The notes below the pieces were generated by a model. The model saw nothing but the letters and a program-made list of their open reading frames with translations, did not search any database and was not told the DNA's origin. 64,000 nt of DNA from Paracyclopina nana (taxonomy: Eukaryota; Arthropoda; Copepoda; Cyclopoida; Cyclopettidae), in contig JAGUCH010000007.1 of NCBI GenBank assembly GCA_019096065.1, positions 3,122,501 to 3,186,500 on the forward strand. The letters run 5' to 3'. The translations under genes were made by a program, and so were the position numbers. Below, piece by piece: positions 10,054-19,026 of this stretch; the stretch's first letter is position 1, and the number at the start of each line of letters is the position of its first letter.

Positions 10054-13000
10054 TCAGAGAATATTAAGTGGAATCAATTGTCTAATTGAATATATTTCTC
10101 TCTTTGCAGGTTTTATTTTATATTTTTCAGTTTTGGTTTGATCCGAGGCGATGAGGACTTCGCATTTTCTAATGACATCGTCTGAGTCTTTGATTAGCGA
10201 ATGGATTCGTCCCCATTTCCACTCATACCTTGGATTTTTCCAGTCTTTTTTGCTAGTGGACGTCGGCATTAAGATGCAAATTTCGCCCACCTTCGGGTCA
10301 TCCCGAAATTTAGTCCATTTAGGATATTTTTTCAGTTCATCAATGACAGCTTTCATCCATTGAGACCAAAAATCGTCAATATGTGCTCTAATTGTCAGAT
10401 AGAGCTCTGAAAACTTGTTTTCTGCTTTTACATGGAGCAGACTATCGTCATAGTTCAGGCCGCATTTAAGTATGTCATTAATGCATAAAATGCCTTCAAT
10501 TTTACTCGTATTTATGTATTCTACAGGTCTACTGTTAATCAAGTCAGTGATCATGTCAATGCTTGTTAGAAGACTGTCCAGGGTGAATTCTGTGGATTGA
10601 AGACATGGCAGTCTGGCTTTTGCTAATCCAACCATTCGTTCAGCTAACCCATTGTTTTGTGGGCTGTAAACCGGGGAGAATTCCCATTGTTCAATGTTTA
10701 ACTTGGATTGAAGACTTTCTATGTCAGGTAAGACCAAGTTTTTAGTGGCTGTGAATTGCGCAGCGTTATCAGATCTGACCAGTTTTGGAATTCTACGTTT
10801 GCTTGCAAACCTTTGGAACGCTGTTAATACGTGTTCTGTTGCCATACTCTCGCACAATTCCATGTGAAAAGCATGAGTCTGTAAGCAGACAAAGATCAGT
10901 AGATAATACTTTTTCGTACCTCTGCCAAATATGACCTTTAAAGGACCTGCAAAGTCAATTGCGATCGATTCAAAGAGCCGGAGTTTGTCAAATTTCGAGT
11001 CCGGAAGCTTCGCCATTATTTGGCTTTGATAAGGTTTACCTTTTGTGAGCTTGCATTCGTAGCATTTTTTGATTATATTCTTCAACATGACTCGTAAGCC
11101 CGAGCAATGGAAGAATTTGTAAAATTCAGCTAATGATTCTTTTAGCGATGCATGATTAGTGTCATGTATGTTTTTCGCTATTAGATAAGTCAAGTAGCTC
11201 GATTTATCGAGTAGAATCGGTCTTTTTTGATAAACTGAAATAGCGCTGAAGTCATCAATTCTAGAGTCTCCTCTTATGATGCCATCATCGTCCAGTTTTG
11301 CTTTAAAGCTAGTCAATTCTTTCTTTAGATTAGAATTGATACTCAGAAACGCTTCTTTTTGCGCTTCGCGAATAAGGAAAGAAAGTGCCAGTTTCTTTTT
11401 GTAAAAAACTCTGTTTTCGTATTGCTTTTGCTTTAGCTTTAAGCCGTCTCGGAGTTTCTGAGTATTAGCTGGGGCATCCGGATTTGCCAGAGCTTTTTCA
11501 GACAGTACTTTTCTAATACATAGTAAGTTACTCGTGATTTTGAGCAGACTGTCGAGGTCATTAAAATGACGTTTTACAAATTCATTTGTATACAATATGG
11601 GTCTTTTATTCATAAAAGAGGTTAGATCTTCAGGCTGTTTTTTAGCCCATTTCGTTTCCAGTTTAAACAGATTCCGGATTTTGTCAAATGACATCGATGG
11701 ATGATAATTCCGGAGTTTTAAGTGGCTGAATAGGCAAATTCTGGCCACAGAGCTTCTAAGCTCATCTTTTTCTTCATCTGGCATGTCATATAAGTTCTCG
11801 TCATCGATTTGATAATCAAGAGAATCTAGGTTATAACCTTTGAACCAGTGAGTTTTGTCTTTTATGAATTCGTCTAATGACAAGCTACGAGTGCCTTTGT
11901 CTGCTGGATTCTTGTCAGTTTTGACATAGTTCCATTGGCTTTTGCTCGTTGTTTGTCTGATTAGCGAAAGTCTCGTTGCTATAAATTGTTCAAGTCTTCT
12001 TGAGCAGTATTTGATCCATTGTAAAGTGCACTGTGAATCCAAATAATAGAAGACGTTTTCGTCGCTAATAGAGCAGTTGACTAGTTTTAAGTTTTTCAAA
12101 ACATTGGGCACTATTTGAGCAGCGCAGACTGCTCCCATCAATTCAGCTTTTGGAATTGATCGGCCAGTAAAAGAGATAAGCTTCTTTTTAGCGGTTATCA
12201 AATTGGCTTCAGCTTTTTGTTCCCCGTATTCGTCTGTATAGATTATGCGAAGGTAAACTGCTACGCAGTAAGCTTTTTTAGAAGCATCGCAGAAAGCGTG
12301 AAGTTCACGCCGGATTATTTGATGATCCGGAATCGAAACGTAGCGTGGAAGAATGATTTCATCAATTCTAGTCGCTTCGTTCGTGAATTGCATAAATGCA
12401 TCAAGTATTGGCCTGATGCGATCGTCTTGAGACTCGTAATCGATCAGTTTATCGTCCCAATTCAGCTTTAGCGTGTCATTTAAGCCCCATACTTCTTGGG
12501 TGATTAGTCTACCTCGAAGTGTGAAGGGGGCCAGCAAGTCATGCGGATCGAAAATTTGAGCTACTATTGAAGCTATGTAGCGTCTCGTTATTAGACTTTG
12601 GTCTTTTTCTGTAAGCTTTGTCTTCAAAGCTTGGAATTGGATTGTGTCATTGCTTGAGATCCACTTTATGCCCAGAGCTTTAACATCGGGCGTTTTGGAC
12701 TGCAAGTCAAAAGTGGGATGCCAATCCTCTTTTTCAAGCTTGGCCATGAAGTCTTTGTCATTACTGACCCACTTTTTGAAGACCATTTTCGATTTGGCGT
12801 GGACGTTTTTGACATCATGATAAACTGCGAGAGCATCTTTAGTGTCATCGCAGCTGAACAAAATATCGTCCATGTAAAGGCATTCATTGAATACATACTC
12901 AGTTAGAGGATGCAATTTGCCCTCTTTTGAGATTTCTTTCATAGTATATAAAGCAGCGTAAGGAGAGGCTGCATTTCCAAAGACCCAGGACTCAAACTGA

Positions 13001-14250
13001 TAAGCTTGTCCTCTATGAATTAGTCTATGGAATTTCTTGTCCTTTTCACTTAAGTGCACGTTTAGAAACATTTTTTCAGCGTCTGCTATATAACCTTTTA
13101 GGCCCATTCTGAAACGTAGCCATATTGACCAAATATCGCCTTGTAGCTTTTGGCCAGTCATGACTTGTGAGTTGAGTGAGACTTTGTCTTTTCCAAAAGG
13201 TCTGGCTGCATCCATGCAGACTCTGACTTTCATAGTCAATCTGTCAAGTTTGACCACCATTACTCGAGGTATGTAGAAGCCGATTAGCTTGTCTTCATCG
13301 TCTCGAAGTAAACGTAGTGCGCCATGTTTGACCATGTCATCAATGGCTTTGTCAACTTGTTTCATATTCTCTGATCCAAGCTTGTCTTCTTGCTTCTTTT
13401 CAAAGGTATATACTTGATAGTAGTTATTTGGAAGAGGTGGTGGATCTGGGTATGAGTACCACGGCACATCCATCTCTTTATTGCCTTTGGCATTAGTGTG
13501 GATCGAGTCTTGTATTATTTTCTTAGCTCGAATTTCGTCTGCAGTGAGGAATTCAGAGCTGTCAATTAGTTGAAGTCCCTGACTGTCATCATCAAATAAT
13601 GCGCACATGATCTGTTTTAGTTCTGGGCATTCATTTTCTATGATTTGACTAGTCAGTAGCGTGGTCCCGTCTTTTGACGATGATTCCGGATTGGAATACG
13701 TGGCTGTGAAGCCAAAAACTGTCTCCCTTACGAGAGGTGAATCCGGATTTGGTGAAGACAAGTCCTTGAAGCTAGTATGTAAGGCCGGATAGTTAATCCC
13801 TAGCAGTATTTCAACTGGGCCATTGTGAAGCTTTGGAAAGTCTATGTCTTTCATGAATGAAAACTTGCGCTTTAGCTTGTCATAATTGGGCAACTTTATG
13901 AGCTTATTGATGCCATCAGACGTATACGCGCTGATGTCAAAGTTTTGCTTAGTTGCGAGCGTTGGCTTTATGTTAATTTTGCACTTATAACTTTTCATGC
14001 TTTGCACTTTGTCATTTATAGTTGACACGTCATATTGAACCTTTTGGCCTTTTATATTTAGTGCTTTAAATAGACTTGTGCTTATGAAAGTATTGCTAGA
14101 GGCCTCGTCTAGTACCATATTTGTGGTGACTTGCTTGTCGCCATTAGTTACTATGACTGGGACTACTCTAAAGCATTTTTGCGTTGACTTTTTTGGAAGT
14201 TCTAGCTGTCTTTTTATTTCGATCATTTGCATAGCTACTTCCTTTGGCAT
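10054..14250 (-). CDS. pol: Pol polyprotein of the BEL/Pao element
   Basis: 1,398 aa from the ATG at 14250; the frame is open back to the slippery site at 14295. Order: an aspartic protease-like region near residue 45 (TTNMVLDEASSNTF, where the usual D-S/T-G is D-E-A); a Pao-type reverse transcriptase with LYMDDILFS near residue 458; an RNase H region with an Asp-rich HAFCDASKKAY motif near 650; an integrase with an H-H-C-C zinc finger (about 1030-1065), the catalytic Asp in AIDFAGP, the second Asp in LVRSDNAAQF (about 1157) and the Glu in NNGLAERM (about 1205). No stop or frameshift is seen. The degenerate protease motif may be family variation, since many BEL/Pao proteases deviate. The protein replicates and integrates the element. 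Confidence 0.95.
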   Translation of the reverse strand: MPKEVAMQMIEIKRQLELPKKSTQKCFRVVPVIVTNGDKQVTTNMVLDEASSNTFISTSLFKALNIKGQKVQYDVSTINDKVQSMKSYKCKINIKPTLATKQNFDISAYTSDGINKLIKLPNYDKLKRKFSFMKDIDFPKLHNGPVEILLGINYPALHTSFKDLSSPNPDSPLVRETVFGFTATYSNPESSSKDGTTLLTSQIIENECPELKQIMCALFDDDSQGLQLIDSSEFLTADEIRAKKIIQDSIHTNAKGNKEMDVPWYSYPDPPPLPNNYYQVYTFEKKQEDKLGSENMKQVDKAIDDMVKHGALRLLRDDEDKLIGFYIPRVMVVKLDRLTMKVRVCMDAARPFGKDKVSLNSQVMTGQKLQGDIWSIWLRFRMGLKGYIADAEKMFLNVHLSEKDKKFHRLIHRGQAYQFESWVFGNAASPYAALYTMKEISKEGKLHPLTEYVFNECLYMDDILFSCDDTKDALAVYHDVKNVHAKSKMVFKKWVSNDKDFMAKLEKEDWHPTFDLQSKTPDVKALGIKWISSNDTIQFQALKTKLTEKDQSLITRRYIASIVAQIFDPHDLLAPFTLRGRLITQEVWGLNDTLKLNWDDKLIDYESQDDRIRPILDAFMQFTNEATRIDEIILPRYVSIPDHQIIRRELHAFCDASKKAYCVAVYLRIIYTDEYGEQKAEANLITAKKKLISFTGRSIPKAELMGAVCAAQIVPNVLKNLKLVNCSISDENVFYYLDSQCTLQWIKYCSRRLEQFIATRLSLIRQTTSKSQWNYVKTDKNPADKGTRSLSLDEFIKDKTHWFKGYNLDSLDYQIDDENLYDMPDEEKDELRSSVARICLFSHLKLRNYHPSMSFDKIRNLFKLETKWAKKQPEDLTSFMNKRPILYTNEFVKRHFNDLDSLLKITSNLLCIRKVLSEKALANPDAPANTQKLRDGLKLKQKQYENRVFYKKKLALSFLIREAQKEAFLSINSNLKKELTSFKAKLDDDGIIRGDSRIDDFSAISVYQKRPILLDKSSYLTYLIAKNIHDTNHASLKESLAEFYKFFHCSGLRVMLKNIIKKCYECKLTKGKPYQSQIMAKLPDSKFDKLRLFESIAIDFAGPLKVIFGRGTKKYYLLIFVCLQTHAFHMELCESMATEHVLTAFQRFASKRRIPKLVRSDNAAQFTATKNLVLPDIESLQSKLNIEQWEFSPVYSPQNNGLAERMVGLAKARLPCLQSTEFTLDSLLTSIDMITDLINSRPVEYINTSKIEGILCINDILKCGLNYDDSLLHVKAENKFSELYLTIRAHIDDFWSQWMKAVIDELKKYPKWTKFRDDPKVGEICILMPTSTSKKDWKNPRYEWKWGRIHSLIKDSDDVIRKCEVLIASDQTKTEKYKIKPAKREIYSIRQLIPLNIL

Positions 14251-14255
14251 TTTGA

Positions 14256-16772
14256 CTACGTTTGAGTCTCTGACTGGGGGCTTGCTTCTAAAAAACTAGC
14301 CTTTTCCAGCACAGTATTGAGCGTTGACTCGATTTTCTCAAGTTTTTTGTTTAAGTCTTGAGTAGACTTTGCATCTTTCTTTTTGTCGAAGGCGCGGTGC
14401 ATAATACTGTGATGCGGGTTGCCGCATTTGCACTTTTTGGCCTTGCAAGAGACACGCCTGTGTTTTGAGTCCAGGCAGCGCATGCATACACCTTTTTCGA
14501 TGCACTTTGCATATTTGTCTTTGGCAGACATTCTGAAAAAGGTTCTGCATTGATATAATTTGTGACTGTTTTTATTGCAGATTGGACAGTCATTGAGGGA
14601 TTCATCCCGAGTTGCTGTGGCCAGACAAGTCTCCTCTTCTTCTTCGAAATCCGTGGAATAATCGGAGCAGGACGAGTCACTGGCATCATTGGTCAATAAG
14701 ACCGGGTCAGCTTTAGCTGCCTTTTTGGAAGTCACTTTTTCTTTTTCTGTTTTCAGAGACTTTTCGTAGGCATTTAGCCTGTTGAGGCTCAGGTGCCATT
14801 CCATGAACTGGAGGATCGATTCCAAGCCTTTTTCAAGACCTTTGGACTCGATGTAAGTCTCATACATGGATTTTGAACTTTCTTTCCAGTGTATCGCAAA
14901 GAAGATGGATTCGATTGCCATCTCCGGATTGCAATGCTTTTTTAAGCTTTCTTCCCTGTAATGCTTCCTGAGGTCAAAGATGACATCCTTGTACTCAAGT
15001 AGAAGCTCCCGTTTCGAGTGGTCAAAGGGGGACAGGTTTGATAGCTTTGTTTGTAGAAAGCCCTTTCTGCCTTTTTGATCAGCGAATAAAGCGTCAAGTC
15101 TTTCAAGAGCTATCGCTAGATTTTTCAGATTCCAAGGCTTGCAGTCCTTGACTTCAGTCAAAGCCTCGCCTTCCAGGCAGTCCGTTAGGATCATCAGTTT
15201 ATTTGATGGGGAAATAGTCACATTTTTGATGACTTTCAAGAAGAACCTTTCCTTGAAGTCTGGATATTCGCCCATGTCTCCTTTGAACTTTAGTTTGGGG
15301 ATGTCAGACTCCTTAGGTAATTTTTCCTTCTTTTCATTGAATATTTGGCTCAATTTGAAAGCCCTTTTGTAGAGGTCTGACCAGCTCGAGACCGTTTCAG
15401 TCTCTAACTTGTTAGAGTTGAAGTGCTTTTCTGTTCGAACTTGCACATATTCCTCTTCAACTTCTTCGGAATGGTATGATGATTGAGAGGGGGATCTGTT
15501 TCTATGTCTAGAACTTCTTCCTCGTCCTCTTCCACGGCCTCTGCCTCTGGAATTGTCATAGTGGCTTCTTTGCGAGTTATTGTCCTCTCGGACTTCGTTC
15601 GCATTGCCATCGTTTTCATTTTCATTTTCATTTTCATCCGGATTCAAGGCATTTTCGTCTATCCTCGGGATGTGAGTGCTGTCTAGCATCAAGTTTGGAG
15701 GTGGGGGAGGTGCCTTTATTTCGGACATTGGCGGGGGAATCAAGTTAATTTTCGGTACTTGTTCCTCTTTTTGAGTCTTTAACTCAGCTTCTTTTTTGGC
15801 ATTTTGAGCTGCGATACTTTCGTTCAGCTCTTTGAAAGCTTCACGTTCAAAGGACTTCATTTGTGAGCGGTCCGGGGTGTCATCTGTGACTGGAATTGGA
15901 GGCTTATAAGCCTTTATTACGGCCTGAGCTTCACTGCGAGCTCTTGTCACATGGCCTATATAGCTGCCAATTTGCCTGCTGTCCAGGTTTTTGGCTTTTC
16001 TGAAAGCTTCTTTGGCAGCTTGGGCTTTGATTGCTATCGAAGCATCCGCTTCGTCAATCATTTTTTGGCGTGACGGGTTCAAGTCCGGATTTGGATCCTT
16101 TTCAAAAGTCGCGATCATGACTTTCAGGTTGTCAATTAATGACCTCACTGACAAGTAGAGATCTCTAGCAACTTTATTTTCTGGAATGTCCCAGTCAGGC
16201 TCGCTTTGTTTGGAGGTTTCAATGTCTCTATCGCCTCGCTCGTCAGAGCGTAGGATTTCTCGCTTTTCGAGTAAGTTATTGCGTGTATTCACGCTCGCTT
16301 TCGAGATTTTTGATATATTCAAGTCCTCTGGGAAAGGAATGACATACGAGGACTCATTGGCTGAAATTTTCGATGCGTCAGGATTTTCCTTCTCGAATTC
16401 AGCCAAGTATCTGCGGAATCGCGCAAACCAGCCTCGCTTCCTTATGAGGATCATTTCCATTTTTTCACGTAAGACAATGAGAGCTTCGTCTCTGGCCTCG
16501 CCATCCTCACCATCAATGAAGTCAGTGTCATCTTCAAATGCTTCGACTTCCTTATCGAGGTGTGCGATTATTGGCCTAAGTTTTTTGAGCTGTCTCATAT
16601 ACGGTTTGATGTCCTTTTTCATGACATCAGGCATGACTTGGTACCAAGCATCATATTGAGCCTGAATAGTTTGCATTTCGGTCTCAAGTTCCTTGTAGAC
16701 AAGCTTCCAATGTCTCTGAGGACTTTCCTCGTCAGACTGATTGGGTGAACTCGTGTTCATTGCGCTAGCCAT
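14256..16772 (-). CDS. gag: Gag-like protein of the BEL/Pao element
   Basis: 838 aa from the ATG at 16772 (MASAMNTSSPNQ). The first 300 residues are charged and helical. An Arg/Gly and Asn/Glu-rich linker follows (GRGRGRGRGR, about 395-405). The region KLPKLKFKGD-like to about 640 matches the DUF1759 capsid-type block common in Pao Gag proteins (PKLKFKGDMGEYPDFKERF). Two zinc knuckle-like motifs come near the end: CPICNKNSHKLYQC (about 725) and CMRCLDSKHRRVSC (about 770), then a CKCGNPHHSIMH motif. It should form the particle and bind RNA. It ends at TAG 14256-14258, with pol in the -1 frame. Confidence 0.92.
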   Translation of the reverse strand: MASAMNTSSPNQSDEESPQRHWKLVYKELETEMQTIQAQYDAWYQVMPDVMKKDIKPYMRQLKKLRPIIAHLDKEVEAFEDDTDFIDGEDGEARDEALIVLREKMEMILIRKRGWFARFRRYLAEFEKENPDASKISANESSYVIPFPEDLNISKISKASVNTRNNLLEKREILRSDERGDRDIETSKQSEPDWDIPENKVARDLYLSVRSLIDNLKVMIATFEKDPNPDLNPSRQKMIDEADASIAIKAQAAKEAFRKAKNLDSRQIGSYIGHVTRARSEAQAVIKAYKPPIPVTDDTPDRSQMKSFEREAFKELNESIAAQNAKKEAELKTQKEEQVPKINLIPPPMSEIKAPPPPPNLMLDSTHIPRIDENALNPDENENENENDGNANEVREDNNSQRSHYDNSRGRGRGRGRGRSSRHRNRSPSQSSYHSEEVEEEYVQVRTEKHFNSNKLETETVSSWSDLYKRAFKLSQIFNEKKEKLPKESDIPKLKFKGDMGEYPDFKERFFLKVIKNVTISPSNKLMILTDCLEGEALTEVKDCKPWNLKNLAIALERLDALFADQKGRKGFLQTKLSNLSPFDHSKRELLLEYKDVIFDLRKHYREESLKKHCNPEMAIESIFFAIHWKESSKSMYETYIESKGLEKGLESILQFMEWHLSLNRLNAYEKSLKTEKEKVTSKKAAKADPVLLTNDASDSSCSDYSTDFEEEEETCLATATRDESLNDCPICNKNSHKLYQCRTFFRMSAKDKYAKCIEKGVCMRCLDSKHRRVSCKAKKCKCGNPHHSIMHRAFDKKKDAKSTQDLNKKLEKIESTLNTVLEKASFLEASPQSETQT
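14289..14295 (-). other. -1 ribosomal frameshift site T TTT TTA
   Basis: In element sense the gag codons read AGT TTT TTA. The heptamer T TTT TTA fits X XXY YYZ. In the -1 frame a TAG sits immediately upstream, and the frame is open from the slippery site straight into pol. So the pol ORF begins exactly here, 31 nt before the gag stop. A downstream pairing structure was not tested. Confidence 0.75.
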
Positions 16773-17112
16773 GTTAGTAATTAAGGGAGTTTGCTATTCA
16801 AGAACTAAACCTTTTATTGATAAGTAAGCAGTTTATGCAAGCAATTTGGTCCTTTATTGTTCTTAAACAGCGACAGTTTTAACTGGGTGTAAGAAGAATT
16901 TGAGTCCGGATTGGCTTCTGAGTCGCTCCGGAATAGAATAGGTGAAAGAGGTCGACGTCCTTTTGGGTCTGTTTGGCCGCAGGAACGTCTGGGTGGGGTT
17001 CACTGGTCCTGTTGGACCTGGAAATAGAAACGGAATTAGTTCTTTTGAACTGGAAAAGTGAAAATTGACTGTTAAGTCAGGTGAAGAAGAATGACGAATT
17101 CAGAGCTCTATT

Positions 17113-17493
17113 CCACGGGAACGTTTCGAAAGCCGAGGATTATTGCTCGTCCGAAGGTCATATGCCAGGTGGAATCTGAGTTTCGTTGACGAAAGGCAAG
17201 GTCTGATGCCACGGGAACGTTAGAAAGCCGTGGGATTTCACTTGTCTGAAGGTCTTCTGACTCAGTTGCACGTGGTTTTTGCTTCCTTACACGGGAACGT
17301 CTATAGAAAGCCGTATGAGGTTGCTGGAAATAGTGCTGATGCACGTGGGAAGCCGGCGCTTGCGGAGATCCGAAGCCTCGGGAACTGACGAAAGCCGAGG
17401 GAATTCACTCGTTTGAGGGCCGTCGAAGCCAGGTGTTAACCAGACACTGTTGACTTGAGCCACGGGAACGTTTATAGAAAGCCGTGATTCAAG
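17113..17493 (-). repeat. array of five related hairpins in the retroelement leader
   Basis: Five copies of a stem with a conserved loop, written on the plus strand as CCACGG-GAACGT...GAAAG-CCGTGG. Stem arms: 17113-17118/17133-17138; 17209-17214/17228-17233; 17291-17294/17311-17314; 17376-17381/17395-17400; 17461-17465/17482-17486. Copy 4 reads CCTCGG/CCGAGG, a compensatory swap against CCACGG/CCGTGG in copy 2. Copy 1 carries one mismatch. Copy 5 has an extra outer pairing, CTTGA with TCAAG. Loop parts GAAC and GAAAG are kept in all. Covariation with a fixed loop argues for a structured RNA element. Confidence 0.75.
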
Positions 17494-17561
17494 CCCAAAG
17501 AGCTACTGCCTTTCAAGGCGTATTCTTACACCCAAGGTTACAGAAAGTTTTGTTCTTGCCT

Positions 17562-17579
17562 GCAATCCGTTGGGCGCCA
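17562..17579 (-). other. primer-binding site
   Basis: Directly inside the 5' LTR, in element sense TGGCGCCCAACGGATTGC. A TGG start flush with the LTR is the usual form, complementary to the CCA end of a tRNA. The exact tRNA was not identified. Confidence 0.75.
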
Positions 17580-17781
17580 TGTAAGCAATTTGCTACCCGG
17601 ATACTAGTCCTTGGAGAAAATTGCCGATGACTTTACGAAGTAATACTTATAAGTTTGTAACCGAAGAATAAATCTCGTGATGAACAACTTGTTGGATGGA
17701 AAGGTGGAATGTAACTGATCTTTTATTGAGCGTCAGCTGACAAGTTTGATATATGGGGGAGGGAGCGGGAAAATTCAAACA
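17580..17781 (-). repeat. 5' LTR of the BEL/Pao element
   Basis: 202 bp, reading as identical to 7926-8127. Followed on the plus strand by the target duplication TGTCT. Confidence 0.95.
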
Positions 17782-18320
17782 TGTCTCACCATGAACTTTT
17801 GTCCCACCATGAAGTCTTGGCTTATAGTATGATTTCTAATTGACTTATAGACCCAACTTTACTTAAGTCCCACTCATAATTTTTGGCCCACCTTGATTTC
17901 AACTTGATTTTTTTGGTGAGACAAATAGTAATTGTGGGGCCCATTGCCGGGGGGGGGCGAAACAAAGTCACTGAAAATTCATGGTGGGGCCAAATTGAAG
18001 GTGGGACAAGTAGTAATTGTGGGGCCCATTGCCAAGGGGGCACTCAACATGGTGAGACACATAATTTGGCGGAACAAAGTCACAACAGAAAATTCAAGGT
18101 GGGACCAAATGAGACAAAAAATGTGGTTTGATGCAAAATATGTTGGGACCCAAAATGTGATGAGACACTGAATAATATGGGACAAAGTAATGGAAAATCA
18201 TGCTGTGGGACAAAAGTAATGGTGGGATGAAAAGTGATGACGGGACAAATTTTCAATGAGGGAGGAACATTCATGGTGGGACAAAGTCACTCCTGTATAA
18301 TGGTGGTACAAAAAAGTGTT
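17782..18320. repeat. minisatellite arms, TCCCACCATGA then inverted GGTGGGACAAAG
   Basis: To about 17900 the units keep the left-arm orientation (TCCCACCATGAAGTC). From about 17920 the orientation flips, with units such as GGTGGGACAAAGTCA and ATGGTGGGA. A longer block ending GTAATTGTGGGGCCCATTGCC occurs at about 17925-17949 and again at about 18011-18033. With 7798-7925 this forms a foldback structure of subrepeats that the retrotransposon has split. Confidence 0.7.
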
Positions 18321-19026
18321 GGTGTGCCATGGGAATAGTCGGACAATAAGTAGCGAAGGGACTTATTGGCCAGGCTGTTTGTAAATGAGCCGCGGGCCAC
18401 TGTTAAAAAATAATTATGCTCAAAATCATCGCCATTTCCGTGAGCTGGCCAGAAAAACTGATTTATTAGAAATTGGAGGTCTGATGCAGGCTGCGCTCGG
18501 ACCACCAAAATATTACATAATTCGCAGGCGGGATAGATCAAGGGATAGATATGGCCCAGAGACTGATATAGAAATAGGTCTCTGATATGGACCTGTTTAC
18601 AGGCTGTGACTGCGGATTGCCTACTTCTGTACTTCAGCTGAAACTGAATTTGAATTTCCCGCGCCAAAATTCCGTCCGTTAGACTGTGATGTCGAAATGA
18701 GAAATTTATTTTGAGGCACAATTGTTCGAATTTCACTTCTAAATTGTAGAAAAAATAGACAGTTATTGTTTAAATAGTGTTTACAATTTACAAGTAAGTT
18801 TTTTTCAATTCATACAAGCATGAATGTGGCCTTCTTTCGAAACAATGTGTCGTTATTTAATCTTCATTTCAATTTCTCGACTTGAATAGTCGAACCGTTA
18901 TAACTGAGAGCGAAATCAGAATTTAAACTTGCGCTCCATTTAATTTTCTCGCGAAATCGAAGGATCGGTAAACTGGTGTAAACAGCGCTGTTTTCAAAAA
19001 ATAAGTTACAGTATTTTACAGGCAAA
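18321..19026. other. spacer upstream of HMMR
   Basis: No clear gene. An opposite-strand ORF at 18287-18736 has no family features. The last 100 bases before 19027 should hold the HMMR 5' UTR; no TATA box is obvious. Confidence 0.4.

Larger units (their letters stand above)
16773..17579 (-). other. 5' leader of the BEL/Pao element
   Basis: About 807 nt between the 5' LTR and the gag start. It contains the primer-binding site and the repeated hairpins listed separately. No long ORF is convincing. A long leader of this kind usually carries packaging, dimerisation or translation signals. Confidence 0.6.
7926..17781 (-). mobile_element. complete BEL/Pao LTR retrotransposon
   Basis: A 9,856-bp element reading on the minus strand. 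Two 202-bp LTRs that I read as identical flank it, beginning TGTTTG and ending TTACA in element sense. A 5-bp direct repeat, TGTCT (7921-7925 and 17782-17786), is the target-site duplication; BEL/Pao elements typically make 4-6 bp. A primer-binding site abuts the 5' LTR and a short polypurine tract abuts the 3' LTR. Gag and pol are both open. The order protease, reverse transcriptase, RNase H, integrase within pol, and the Pao-type RT, place it in BEL/Pao. Identical LTRs and intact ORFs suggest recent insertion and possible activity. An extra ORF lies between pol and the 3' LTR. Confidence 0.95.

Noticed and set aside
17782-18320. CRISPR-like array
   Set aside because: Eukaryotic genome; units are degenerate, variable in spacing and inverted, with no unique spacers.
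18287-18736. 149-codon minus-strand ORF
   Set aside because: No domain, overlaps repeat edge, no splice context.
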